DNA of 26,791 nucleotides from an uncultured Veillonella sp. (GCA_934202215.1 CAKPXR010000018.1:1-26791); one strand, 5' to 3'. Shown: positions 7,230 through 15,315, numbered from the stretch's first letter. Numbers and translations are program-made. The notes: generated from the sequence alone by a model not told the origin.

Positions 7230-7966
7230 TTTTTTTGCCATTCTGTAGGTGCTGTACCATCTTTATCAAGGAAATATCCAGAGTCAAGGCAACGAATGAT
7301 AATATAGTTGGAATCCTTTTGATCAAAACCATTACCACGACTGAAGTCGATGCCATGTCCAGTATTTCGCGTTACGATGGCTTCTAATAATGGCAATGTA
7401 ATAGCGTTCAAGGTGATTTTCATATCAGGGGAGTCGAAAATCTTTTTAAGGAAGGAGCTAGGTTTCTCTTCTTTATAGACTAAAAGCTTGCTGATTGTAC
7501 CATTAGATGCACATACTACGCGGCGAATTTCATGAATAGGAATATCTACCTTACCATTTGAGATAATGCCGTTTTTAATAGTTATTTCACGTTTACCCAT
7601 AATAGAATAATCCAATGGTAATTGAAGCGTATCTAAGTTTGCAGGGAAGTCTGCAGTCAATTTATGGCGAGCAAAGGCAGCAATAATCGCCTTTGTTTCG
7701 CGAATATTATGACCGCCATTATCTGTACGGTCAGTATCTAAATCTTGACCTTCAATATTTTTCCAATTGTGATCTCTAAAAATAATCGTATAGTTAGAAT
7801 TTGAATTCAGATATCTTGTAAGATATAACTCATTTACATCTTCAAAATCAATGTCAGTTATAACCGTACCATTTGCATCTTTACAAAGTACACCATTATA
7901 GCTAATCGTTAATGTGCGATCAGAAGTTTCAAAAACAACAGGATTTGTGTCAAATACAGAAATCAT
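7220..7966 (-). CDS. unknown protein, probably truncated by a 3' frameshift
   Basis: A 248-residue protein I do not recognise. It is soluble, rich in short beta-strands (VFETSDRTLTISYNG, NYTIIFRDHNW, REITIKNGII), and carries what look like two repeats of a strand-rich, PH-like domain; that fold is a guess. The ATG at 7966 has a strong GGAGAGG site; an upstream in-frame start at 8023 has none. The frame stops at 7220 just after an A7 run (7230-7236). In the +1 frame the coding-like sequence continues for about 16 more codons, ending KQLVEV at 7171, right before the terminator. Removing one A would join the two. This may be a mutation, a phase-variable tract, or a sequencing error. Confidence 0.7.
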   Translation of the reverse strand: MISVFDTNPVVFETSDRTLTISYNGVLCKDANGTVITDIDFEDVNELYLTRYLNSNSNYTIIFRDHNWKNIEGQDLDTDRTDNGGHNIRETKAIIAAFARHKLTADFPANLDTLQLPLDYSIMGKREITIKNGIISNGKVDIPIHEIRRVVCASNGTISKLLVYKEEKPSSFLKKIFDSPDMKITLNAITLPLLEAIVTRNTGHGIDFSRGNGFDQKDSNYIIIRCLDSGYFLDKDGTAPTEWQKNGC

Positions 7967-8102
7967 AAGTCCTCTCCTTTTCACGACTTCAAACACAACG
8001 ACACTTGTACACATCAAGTGCATTCACTCAGTATATTGATTAAATCCATTAATCAAATATTCTTAACTTAATCATACACCTTCTATATAGATTTACACAA
8101 AT

Positions 8103-8133
8103 AAAAAAGCTGATTCCGAAGAATCAGCTTTTT
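8103..8133 (-). terminator. terminator of pta
   Basis: A 13-base stem (AAAAAGCTGATTC with GAATCAGCTTTTT) around a CGAA loop, lying 40 bases past the pta stop. It could also stop rightward transcription. Confidence 0.85.
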
Positions 8134-8173
8134 CTATTTCATTGAAATATTTCAAATGTAGTTTTAGTTGAAA

Positions 8174-9172
8174 TTAGATGCTTTCAACAGCAGCGATAGC
8201 CGCAACGTCTACAACGTCTTGAGCGGAGCAACCACGGGAAAGGTCATGAACTGGTTTAGCCAAACCTTGAATCAATGGGCCAAGAGCGTCAGCGCCGGAG
8301 AAGCGTTGTACCAATTTGTAACCAATGTTAGCAGCTTGAAGATCAGGGAAGATCAAGATATTAGCTTTACCAGCTACGTTGGAGCCAGGAGCTTTCTTTT
8401 CTGCTACGGAAGGAACGATGGAAGCGTCCAATTGTAATTCGCCGTCGAATTTGAAGTCAACGTTTCGTTCTTTCAAGATGTTAACAGCTTCAACCACTTT
8501 GTCTACTTCTGGAGTGGAAGCGGAACCTTTTGTGGAGAAGGACAACATGGATACGCGAGGGTCAGCCATACCAACAACTTTGCGAGCTTTTTCTACAGTG
8601 GATTCTGCGATATCAGCTAATTGTTCGCTAGTTGGGTTAGGCAATACGCCGCAATCGGAGAATACTAGCATACCATCATCGCCATATTCTTTTTTACTTG
8701 TGAACATGAACATGGAGGAAGATACAGTTTTAAGACCTGGTTTAGTACCTACAACTTGCAATGCAGCACGCAATACGTTTGCAGTTGGACAACCAGAACC
8801 AGCAACCATACCATCTACTGCGCCAAGGCGAACGAGCATAGCGCCGAAGAATAAGCAGTCACCTTTCATAGTTGCGTCAGCTTTTTCAGGAGTCATACCT
8901 TTTTTAGCGCGCAATTCTACGAATGTATCAACCATTTCTTGGTAACGATCATAGTTAGCTGGATCGATGATTTCAGCACCTTCGATGGATACGCCAACAG
9001 CTTTAGCAGCTTCTGCGATTTCAGCAGGGTTACCTACTAATACAGGTGTTACGAAACCTTCTTTCAAAATGATTTCAGTTGCTTTCAATACGCGTTCATC
9101 TTTGTATTCTGGCAACACGATTTTTTTACCTAATGGTTTTACTTGGTCTTTTAGTTTTTGAATTAAGTCCAC
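8174..9172 (-). CDS. pta: phosphate acetyltransferase
   Basis: A 332-residue short-form Pta, which interconverts acetyl-CoA plus phosphate with acetyl phosphate plus CoA in the cytoplasm. Together with acetate kinase it yields ATP from lactate or pyruvate catabolism. Its length and start (KIVLPEYKDERVLKA) fit the minimal Pta without the N-terminal DRTGG/P-loop extension. The C-terminal signature NILIFPDLQAANIGYKL and the ALGPLIQGLAKPVHDLSRG block are clear. The start is GTG at 9172 with AAGGAGG eight bases away. No ackA is adjacent, so the acetate pathway is split between loci. It has its own promoter and terminator. Confidence 0.96.
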   Translation of the reverse strand: MDLIQKLKDQVKPLGKKIVLPEYKDERVLKATEIILKEGFVTPVLVGNPAEIAEAAKAVGVSIEGAEIIDPANYDRYQEMVDTFVELRAKKGMTPEKADATMKGDCLFFGAMLVRLGAVDGMVAGSGCPTANVLRAALQVVGTKPGLKTVSSSMFMFTSKKEYGDDGMLVFSDCGVLPNPTSEQLADIAESTVEKARKVVGMADPRVSMLSFSTKGSASTPEVDKVVEAVNILKERNVDFKFDGELQLDASIVPSVAEKKAPGSNVAGKANILIFPDLQAANIGYKLVQRFSGADALGPLIQGLAKPVHDLSRGCSAQDVVDVAAIAAVESI

Positions 9173-9217
9173 GATTTTTGCCTCCTTAACATTGGCTTAT
9201 GCCACATCAATACTATT

Positions 9218-9246
9218 ATTATAGCAAGTTAACAGCTCTCTAACAA
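9218..9246 (-). promoter_or_regulatory. pta promoter
   Basis: On the minus strand TTGTTA (9241-9246) and a consensus TATAAT (9218-9223) are 17 bases apart, giving a start near 9211 and a 39-base leader. The -35 lies inside the last codons of the upstream ATPase gene. Confidence 0.7.
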
Positions 9247-10443
9247 CCATTCTAAAACATTTCGTTGTTGAATTCCGTCATAATTTGCATTTTTATTTAA
9301 TTCATCCAAGGTGAGCAAAAACTTAGGATATTGATCTTGTACAGCCTCAAGAGGTGCAAGTTCACGGTTTAACGTATTAGGATCTAATACAGTTTCACTT
9401 ATTTGATAATATTCTATAACACCTGCCTTTTGTGCTACAAAATCAATTTCGCCCTTAGCTAATTGGCCTACATATACTGTATAACCACGACGGATGAGTT
9501 CGAGAAAAACAATATTCTCTAAAATATGTCCCGTATCACGACTAGCATTTCCAACTAATAAATTGCGCAATGTTACATCAACACTATAATACTTTGCATT
9601 AATGCGTAACAATTCTTTTCCACGCACATCATAACGATTTACCTTATATAACAGTAAGCTATCTTGTAATCCCTGCAAATAACGTTCTACGGTTTTATTG
9701 TCAATTTTACGACCAGCACTAACGAGAGAGTTAGCTATTTTATTTGGTGAAAGTAGGCTTCCTACATTCGCCATAATATATCGCACAATGTCTTGTAAAA
9801 TAGTAACATCATTGATTTTTAACCGAGCTACAACATCATGCAATAACAAGGTATTGTATAAACCGCGTAGATATTCTTGAATATCAAAATCTTCGCCCCC
9901 TAATTGCTGAGTATAAGGGAATGAACTTTCACGAAGATAGGACTCATACGCAGGGATTAAAGAATATTGATTACCATCATATTTACTATGGTAAAACTCA
10001 CTAAAGGATAGTGGTAACATTTGAATTTCCACATACCGTCCAGTCAATAATGTAGCAATATCAGAGGACATAAAGTATGCGTTAGAGCCCGTAATATATA
10101 AATCTGTATTCTCTTTTACAAACAAGCTATCTACGACACGATGAAATTGATCTACATGTTGGATTTCATCAAGAAAAATATAGTTCATTTCATCAGACTG
10201 CATACGTTCTAAAATATATTGATATAATGCATGGTAGTCTCGTAGATGCTCGTACTCCAACTCTTCAAAATTAATGGATATAATCTGTTCAGGCTTTACA
10301 TTATCTGCCAATAACTCATCCTTAAACAGCCTAAACAATGTGGATTTACCACAACGACGTATCCCTGAAACGACCTTAATAATAGGCCGTTCCCTGTTAC
10401 GTCTCAAAAAATCTAGATAGCCTTGTCGCTGAATTAATTTCAT
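9229..10443 (-). CDS. AAA-type ATPase with DUF4143 C-terminal domain
   Basis: A 404-residue protein of the AAA_14 plus DUF4143 family. Walker A reads GIRRCGKST at residues 27-35, Walker B YIFLDEIQ near 100, and a sensor-like LYITGSNA follows. The PLSFSEF motif that marks the DUF4143 family comes next, then a winged-helix region and a C-terminal nuclease-like segment (GEIDFVAQKAG). Such proteins are common in anaerobes and are often thought to be mobile or linked to stress; none has a settled role. I chose the ATG at 10443, which has AGGAGG five bases upstream and matches family start points; an upstream GTG at 10518 lacks a site. The promoter region carries three evenly spaced palindromes. 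Confidence 0.85.
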   Translation of the reverse strand: MKLIQRQGYLDFLRRNRERPIIKVVSGIRRCGKSTLFRLFKDELLADNVKPEQIISINFEELEYEHLRDYHALYQYILERMQSDEMNYIFLDEIQHVDQFHRVVDSLFVKENTDLYITGSNAYFMSSDIATLLTGRYVEIQMLPLSFSEFYHSKYDGNQYSLIPAYESYLRESSFPYTQQLGGEDFDIQEYLRGLYNTLLLHDVVARLKINDVTILQDIVRYIMANVGSLLSPNKIANSLVSAGRKIDNKTVERYLQGLQDSLLLYKVNRYDVRGKELLRINAKYYSVDVTLRNLLVGNASRDTGHILENIVFLELIRRGYTVYVGQLAKGEIDFVAQKAGVIEYYQISETVLDPNTLNRELAPLEAVQDQYPKFLLTLDELNKNANYDGIQQRNVLEWLLESC

Positions 10444-10527
10444 AAGGGCCTCCTCATCTATGTATGTGCTCATAGATGGAACCCATGTATTAGTATTATC
10501 AGAAATCATGTTGATCACACATTAACT

Positions 10528-10623
10528 TTGGATTCCATTCCAACTTTGTATTAATTTTATCATAAAGTTGGATTTCATTCCAAATTTTTATCACTCAGCA
10601 TACAAATATGGATTTAATTCCAA
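10528..10623. repeat. three 16-bp palindromes at exact 40-bp spacing
   Basis: TTGGATTCCATTCCAA (10528-10543), TTGGATTTCATTCCAA (10568-10583) and ATGGATTTAATTCCAA (10608-10623) share the form TTGGA-N6-TCCAA. Their starts are exactly 40 bases apart, and the sequence between them is unrelated. They lie 85-180 bases upstream of the ATPase start. The most likely role is an operator array for a dimeric regulator. Confidence 0.8.
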
Positions 10624-10746
10624 TATTTTATTTCAAAAATCTATAATATTATAATAATTTTTTATCTAAAACAACGACCTTTTTATTGAATAGTCCTCAC
10701 GTAAAACATTACAATACTAGTAATAGATAATACTTTATATTACGCA

Positions 10747-10794
10747 TGAGGTAATTTTTACCTTATATTAAATTAAGAAATACGGTTTACCTCA
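10747..10794. promoter_or_regulatory. operator-like AGGTAA half-sites upstream of the LUD gene
   Basis: AGGTAATTTTTACCT (10749-10763) is a 6-3-6 perfect dyad. A further copy of its right arm, TTACCTCA at 10787-10794, mirrors TGAGGTAA at 10747-10754. All lie 30-75 bases before the LUD gene, where the promoter must be. The regulator is unknown. Confidence 0.45.
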
Positions 10795-10822
10795 CTATTT
10801 TATATAAAATCTTGGAGGACTT

Positions 10823-11500
10823 ATGGCCAATATAGAAACGACGATCAACGCAGTTATCAATCCTCAAACTAACGATACCCCTATCAATATAGAAAAAACC
10901 ATTAAAGCCTTAGAGCGCAATAAATTTGTAGTCCACTATTTTGAAACAGGTGTTGAAGCTATTACTTATTTACAATCTCGCATTCAATACAAATGCGTAG
11001 CCATTGGTGATTCACGCACATTATTGGAGCTCAAGGTTCATGATGCCTTATCCAAAGTCAACGATGATATAACAGATATTCAGCGTCCCCTTCCTGGTGA
11101 AAGCTTTCGCGACACTGCATTGCGTACCATGGGCCGCGATGTATTTCTCACCTCTGTCAATGCATTATCTCAAACAGGGGAGATGGTCAATATCGATGGC
11201 ACAGGCAATCGTGTGGCTGCTTCTTTATTTGGCTCCCAAGAGGTGTTCTTTGTACTAGGTGTTAACAAGATTACCCCTGATTTAGCATCAGCCATTTATC
11301 GAGCACGAAATGTAGCAGCACCACTAAACAGTAAGAAGAATAAGAAAAGTTCCCTCAATCCGTGTGCCAAATTAGAAGAAAAATGTTATGACTGTGGATC
11401 TCCCGACCGCATTTGTAACGCCTTAACGATTTACTACAAAAAGATGCGCAACATGCAAACTATGGAGATTGTTATCATCAATGAATCCTTAGGCTTCTAA
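10823..11500 (+). CDS. LUD-domain (LutC/DUF162-type) protein
   Basis: A 225-residue lactate-utilisation-type protein. The LUD fold is recognisable from VAIGDSRTLLEL (about 59-70), the conserved NIDGTGNRVAA (123-133), FVLGVNKI and the C-terminal IVIINESLGF. A four-cysteine set (Cys181, 188, 191, 198) near the C-terminus could bind an iron-sulfur cluster or zinc. LutC-like proteins work with LutA and LutB in lactate oxidation, which suits a lactate-consuming anaerobe, but lutA and lutB are not next to it, so this may be one of the stand-alone versions. GGAGG precedes the ATG. Its last 23 bases overlap, tail to tail, the end of the leftward XRE gene. Confidence 0.85.
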   Translation: MANIETTINAVINPQTNDTPINIEKTIKALERNKFVVHYFETGVEAITYLQSRIQYKCVAIGDSRTLLELKVHDALSKVNDDITDIQRPLPGESFRDTALRTMGRDVFLTSVNALSQTGEMVNIDGTGNRVAASLFGSQEVFFVLGVNKITPDLASAIYRARNVAAPLNSKKNKKSSLNPCAKLEEKCYDCGSPDRICNALTIYYKKMRNMQTMEIVIINESLGF

Positions 11501-11753
11501 TAGATTCGGGTCCGTTTAAAAAATCTTGAATGCTCATCTGACCAAAGCCATTAACAACACGATAAATTGTAGACCATCTAGGATCAACAGCTCCACTTTC
11601 AAGATCGCTTATATAAGATTGAGCCAACCCAGACTTATCAGCTAATTGATATTGAGTCATCCCCAATTGTCTACGCCATACTAAAATCAATATGCCGAGC
11701 TTATGGACTTCTTGCCGAATTTGAAGATCTCTACAACATACGATAGAATTCAT
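11478..11753 (-). CDS. small XRE-type helix-turn-helix regulator
   Basis: A 91-residue protein that is nearly all HTH_3 domain: LGILILVWRRQLGMTQ, then YQLADKSGLAQSYISDLESG with the usual recognition helix, then a DPRWSTIYRVVNGF helix. It is cytoplasmic and single-domain, so it should bind DNA as a dimer; its target is not evident. AGAGG precedes the ATG. Its 3' end overlaps that of the LUD gene by 23 bases, so the two transcripts are antisense at their ends and neither has a hairpin terminator nearby. Confidence 0.85.
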   Translation of the reverse strand: MNSIVCCRDLQIRQEVHKLGILILVWRRQLGMTQYQLADKSGLAQSYISDLESGAVDPRWSTIYRVVNGFGQMSIQDFLNGPESIRSLRIH

Positions 11754-12094
11754 GACAACCTCTGTCTACTTTCACACTTAACACATACTTATGCCTCTAC
11801 TATACGTCTAGCTTAACATCCTGAATAGTAGCAGTTGAAATGCGATAACAGAAAACACGTGATAAAAAACAAGATATACATTAGTTTTATAGAGTCAGTT
11901 TTCTTTGTATATTACATTATGTACAATTTCATCATTTCGTGTATTTTTTGTATAAATAGAAATCATTAGTGCTAAAAATGTAATGCATCATGTCAATAAA
12001 GATATATAATATCAAGATTCTTATAATTTCTATACATTATTCATTCATTATGAATAAACTTGAATAGTAATATTATCAGTTACTATACACAAAC
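11754..12094. other. AT-rich intergenic stretch without a visible gene
   Basis: About 340 bases between the XRE gene start and the terminator at 12095. It holds an ACTTTCACA copy (11768-11776) and small dyads such as ATTCATTATGAAT near 12045. No ORF with a ribosome binding site, no tRNA fold and no known RNA motif that I recognise. It must contain the XRE promoter. Confidence 0.5.
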
Positions 12095-12128
12095 AAAAAA
12101 GAGGACTATACATTGTATACTCCTCTTT
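12095..12128 (-). terminator. terminator of the GltD-like gene
   Basis: GAGGA (12101-12105) pairs with TCCTC (12121-12125), with an inner TATA/TATA stem. Six consecutive T on the minus strand follow. It lies 47 bases past the stop. Confidence 0.75.
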
Positions 12129-12174
12129 GCATATCTCTATAAAACAATGAATTATAAATTCATGAGATATAGGT

Positions 12175-13527
12175 TTATTGATTAATGCTTTCTTGTGCTT
12201 TTTTAATTTCCATGTATTTAACCATGCCATCAACAGCTTTTTTAGCTTCACGCATCGCCAATACTACAGTAGCAGGTTTATGTACAACGTCACCGCCAGC
12301 AAAGACACCATCACGATTAGTCATACCATATGGATCTTCAGATGTAACGATGTAGCCTTTTTCGTCTACTTTCAAGTTATTGCCTTCACCGATAAGACGT
12401 GCATTTGGTTTGTGACCAGCAGCGATGATGATTTTATCGACAGGCATAACTTGGAAGTTACCAGTACCATGGATACCTGCACCATCTTCGTTAAGAGCCA
12501 TCACTTCATATTTGAATCCTTCTACCTTGTCTTTACCTTCTACGCCTACTGGAGAAGCGAACCATTGGAATTGAACGCCTTCAGCACGAGCTTCTTCGTA
12601 TTCAGACAACAATGCTGGCATTTGTTCTTGGCTACGACGGTATGCTACAGTAACGGATTCACAGCCTAAACGTACGCATGTACGAGCCGCATCCATCGCT
12701 ACGTTACCACCGCCGATGATGATAACACGGTCGCCTTTCTTAACAGGAATTTGAGCTTCATCAAGCTCTCCATTTTCTACTAATTGTACGTTAGTCAACA
12801 AGTACATCGCTTGGAATACGCCATGTATTTCATCGTTTTCCATGCGTACTTCTTGAGGAATATGTGTACCAGTACCGATAAAGATGGAGTCAAAACCTTC
12901 TGCAAAGAGTTCATCCAATGTTTTATCTTGACCGATAAATGTATTACATACGAATTTAACGCCTAAACCTTCAAGACGAGCGATTTCACGACGTACAACG
13001 GATTTAGACAAACGGAATTCTGGAATACCGAATAAAAGTACACCACCTGGTTCAGATTGACCTTCAAATACAGTTACATCATAACCGAGTTTTGCGATAT
13101 CGCCGGCTACGGACAAGCCTGCAGGGCCAGAACCTACAACGGCCACCTTACCAAGATCTTGTTTAATCTTCTTAGGTTTGCGAAGTTCATTGATACTTTC
13201 AAAGTCAGCAGCAAAGCGTTCCAATTTACCGATGTTAATAGGCGGTTTCTTAGCCTTGTTCATGATACAGTTGCCTTCGCATTGGTTTTCGCGTGGACAT
13301 ACGCGGCCACAAATGGACGGCAAGTTTGTACGTTCTGCCAAGATATCATTGGCTTCACCAAAGTTACCGTGTGCGATAGCTTGGATGAAACGTGGAATTT
13401 CGTTTTCAATAGGGCAACCCATACGGCACAATGGTTTTGGACAATTTAGACAACGTTTTGCCTCAGCGAGCGCTTCCTCCATTGTATAATCCGCATCAAA
13501 ATGTAGTGGTTTTAATTCGTTACTCAT
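12175..13527 (-). CDS. NAD(P)H-dependent glutamate synthase small-subunit homologue (GltD/NfnL-type)
   Basis: A 450-residue flavin and iron-sulfur oxidoreductase. The N-terminal Fer4_20 domain has two cysteine sets (Cys26, 29, 34, 38 and Cys73, 77, 83, 87). An FAD-binding VVGSGPAGLSVAG near 130, an NAD(P)-binding IIIGGGNVAMDAART near 275 and a C-terminal FAD segment FAGGDVVHKPATVVLAM follow. In GltBD it passes NADPH electrons to the large subunit; in NfnAB the related subunit works with a ferredoxin-NADP reductase subunit. Neither partner is adjacent, so its electron acceptor is open. TAGGAGG precedes the ATG. Its leader is about 160 bases long. Confidence 0.9.
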   Translation of the reverse strand: MSNELKPLHFDADYTMEEALAEAKRCLNCPKPLCRMGCPIENEIPRFIQAIAHGNFGEANDILAERTNLPSICGRVCPRENQCEGNCIMNKAKKPPINIGKLERFAADFESINELRKPKKIKQDLGKVAVVGSGPAGLSVAGDIAKLGYDVTVFEGQSEPGGVLLFGIPEFRLSKSVVRREIARLEGLGVKFVCNTFIGQDKTLDELFAEGFDSIFIGTGTHIPQEVRMENDEIHGVFQAMYLLTNVQLVENGELDEAQIPVKKGDRVIIIGGGNVAMDAARTCVRLGCESVTVAYRRSQEQMPALLSEYEEARAEGVQFQWFASPVGVEGKDKVEGFKYEVMALNEDGAGIHGTGNFQVMPVDKIIIAAGHKPNARLIGEGNNLKVDEKGYIVTSEDPYGMTNRDGVFAGGDVVHKPATVVLAMREAKKAVDGMVKYMEIKKAQESINQ

Positions 13528-13696
13528 GGCACATGCCTCCTAACAAGGATCCAGTACTATACTTATACAGCGTTGCATGCACCTGAACAATCCGATGAGC
13601 CCTCTCACATAGGGATGTCGCCACATGCTGCTAAGATTTATCTTTTGTAACCATTCGATAGACGTGTGGTCACTGGTCAGACACACACTATTCTAT

Positions 13697-13724
13697 AGTA
13701 TATTCTAAATTGTGAAAGTCCCAA
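13697..13724 (-). promoter_or_regulatory. candidate promoter of the GltD-like gene
   Basis: On the minus strand TTGGGA (13719-13724), 16 bases, then TATACT (13697-13702). An ACTTTCACAA motif fills part of the spacer. The start would be near 13690. Confidence 0.5.
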
Positions 13725-13891
13725 CAGTCAAGCAAATATAACACCTTTTGTATACGAATATAGCCCCTATTCATGCAAGGATTGCATAGAAACGAAAGAT
13801 ACGGTAACGCTATTTTCTAAGTGTATATTTACATATACATCTATGCATGTATACTGATAATAGATAGAATGATTGATAGATTCTTAACAAC

Positions 13892-13925
13892 TTAACATAC
13901 ACTGATACCTTAGCATACACAGATA
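13892..13925. repeat. 16-base direct repeat upstream of the PatB gene
   Basis: TTAACATACACTGATA (13892-13907) and TTAGCATACACAGATA (13910-13925) differ at two positions and repeat every 18 bases. A partial third copy (ATACTGATA) lies near 13851. They may be regulator sites. Confidence 0.45.
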
Positions 13926-14001
13926 GAAATTAATGATACCAATCCAAGATATATATTTATACGATGTTCCTTGTGAATACATCAGAATATAAGAGTTTCC
14001 T

Positions 14002-15195
14002 ATGAACACAATAGACTTTACTAAAAAATACTATATTAATCGCCGCGGTTCCCATTCTCGCAAATGGGACGGCGAGCACTTAAAATTTAGCCGCACCGAT
14101 TTATTACCACTATGGGTGGCTGATATGGATTTTATGCCGCCTCAGTGCATTCAAGAGGCCATTTGTAACTATGTGAAAGCCAATCCTCTAGGCTATACCA
14201 TGACAAATCCCGATTATATAGAGGCCGTCATTAGTTGGTATAAACGACGTCACAACTGCAATATTGAACAGAGCTGGCTCACCAGTTTGCCCAATGTCAT
14301 TACCGGTATTATGTGGTGTATTGGGGCTTTCACAAAACAAAATGACGCCATCGCCGTCCTAAGTCCTGTATACGGCGCCTTTGACGCTAGTGCCAGCGAC
14401 GCTCGACGCCAAATTATCGCTGTTCCTATGAATCGCACCGAAGATAACCGCTACACCGTCGATTATGAGGCCTTTGAAAGGGCCATTACCGAACACGATG
14501 TAAAACTATTCATTCACTGCAATCCACACAATCCCGTAGGCCACGTATGGACCGAAGCGGAAATGGACCAATTATTTAATATCTGCAAACAGCATAATGT
14601 ACTTATCATCAGCGACGAGATCCATCAAGACCTGATCACAGGACCAACGGCCTTTACATCTGCCTTAACGGTAAATAATGGGGCCTATGCGGATAGCATG
14701 ATTGCAATGTCCTCTCTCTCAAAGTCGTTCAATATGGCTAGCTTGCACCACTCAGAGGTTATTATTCCTAACGAACGACTACGAAGCCAATTCAATGTAT
14801 ATAAAGCGCATGTGTACCACACAGACTCAGACGTCATTGCTGAAGCGGCCATCACAGCAGCCTACACGCATCCAAAGGCAGAAGCATGGCTCACAGATGT
14901 ACTAGCTGTCATTCGGGAAAACTATGAATATCTGTGCCGAGAACTTGGTATGGCATTAACACAAATCCGCATCAGCCCTATGGACGGTACCTATTTAGCA
15001 TGGATTGATTTTGGGGCCTATATAAAGGCGGAAGATATGCACGACCTATTCGAAAATAAATGCCATATAGCACCAAGCTTTGGAGAATGGTTTGGAGGCG
15101 AAGACTACGCCACCTTTGTGCGACTTAACTTGGCTACAAGCCTCGAAAATATTAAGACTGCTACCCATAATATAATCAAGTACGTACATCCTTAA
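14002..15195 (+). CDS. PatB/MalY-family PLP-dependent C-S lyase (aminotransferase class I/II fold)
   Basis: A 397-residue fold-type I PLP enzyme of the MalY/PatB group. The N-terminal NRRGSHSRKWDG and LPLWVADMDFMPP segments mark this group (cystathionine beta-lyases that split cystathionine or cysteine to a thiol, pyruvate and ammonia). The nucleotide-binding HCNPHNPVGHVW lies near 171-182, the ISDEIHQDL strand near 210, and the PLP lysine is Lys241 in SLSKSFN. Family members more often read SKTFNLAG, so Ser242 and NMAS are slight variants. A role in methionine/homocysteine supply or H2S release is plausible. The ribosome binding site is weak (AAGAG), unusual for this window. Confidence 0.88.
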   Translation: MNTIDFTKKYYINRRGSHSRKWDGEHLKFSRTDLLPLWVADMDFMPPQCIQEAICNYVKANPLGYTMTNPDYIEAVISWYKRRHNCNIEQSWLTSLPNVITGIMWCIGAFTKQNDAIAVLSPVYGAFDASASDARRQIIAVPMNRTEDNRYTVDYEAFERAITEHDVKLFIHCNPHNPVGHVWTEAEMDQLFNICKQHNVLIISDEIHQDLITGPTAFTSALTVNNGAYADSMIAMSSLSKSFNMASLHHSEVIIPNERLRSQFNVYKAHVYHTDSDVIAEAAITAAYTHPKAEAWLTDVLAVIRENYEYLCRELGMALTQIRISPMDGTYLAWIDFGAYIKAEDMHDLFENKCHIAPSFGEWFGGEDYATFVRLNLATSLENIKTATHNIIKYVHP

Positions 15196-15270
15196 TAGGC
15201 ACCTCTCATCAGGAAATACATTAATTCAGGAAATACATTAATCATATTAGAGAATTCATTTTGTACAAAT

Positions 15271-15315
15271 AAAAGAGGCTGCTCTAGCATTATTCAATGT
15301 TAGAGCAGCCTCTTT
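15271..15315. terminator. bidirectional terminator between convergent genes
   Basis: AAAGAGGCTGCTCTA pairs with TAGAGCAGCCTCTTT, with an A-run before and T-run after, between the PatB gene (+) and the hemerythrin-PAS gene (-). Confidence 0.88.

Larger units (their letters stand above)
13528..14001. other. 474-base divergent promoter region
   Basis: It holds the leader and promoter of the leftward GltD-like gene (13528-13724) and, to the right, the control region of the PatB gene, including a pair of 16-base direct repeats at 13892-13925. The leftward leader contains a small hairpin (CCCT with AGGG around 13600) but nothing I recognise as a riboswitch. No gene is seen. Confidence 0.5.

Noticed and set aside
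7220..7240. Programmed -1 frameshift at A-AAA-AAC
   Set aside because: The heptamer is in the right phase for -1 slippage, but the coding-like tail is in the +1 frame; the -1 frame gives only about 12 codons of unlikely sequence.
8379..8945. 188-codon ORF opposite pta
   Set aside because: Long only because the highly expressed pta codon pattern avoids stops on the other strand; no start signal or family resemblance.
8174..9172. Phosphate butyryltransferase or MaeB-like fusion instead of Pta
   Set aside because: Length and the C-terminal FPDLQAANIGYKL and LSRG signatures are those of Pta; no malic-enzyme domain is attached.
10528..10623. CRISPR array
   Set aside because: Repeats are only 16 bases, imperfect and palindromic along their whole length, there are three of them, and no cas gene is nearby. 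A regulator-site array fits better.
12048..12251. 67-codon leftward ORF overlapping the GltD-like gene end
   Set aside because: It runs through the terminator hairpin and the 3' end of a well-supported gene, has no ribosome binding site, and its sequence is low-complexity Lys/Leu.
12178..12669. 163-codon ORF opposite the GltD-like gene
   Set aside because: Shadow of the conserved flavoprotein; the translation is Phe/Ser/Thr-rich and lacks any motif.
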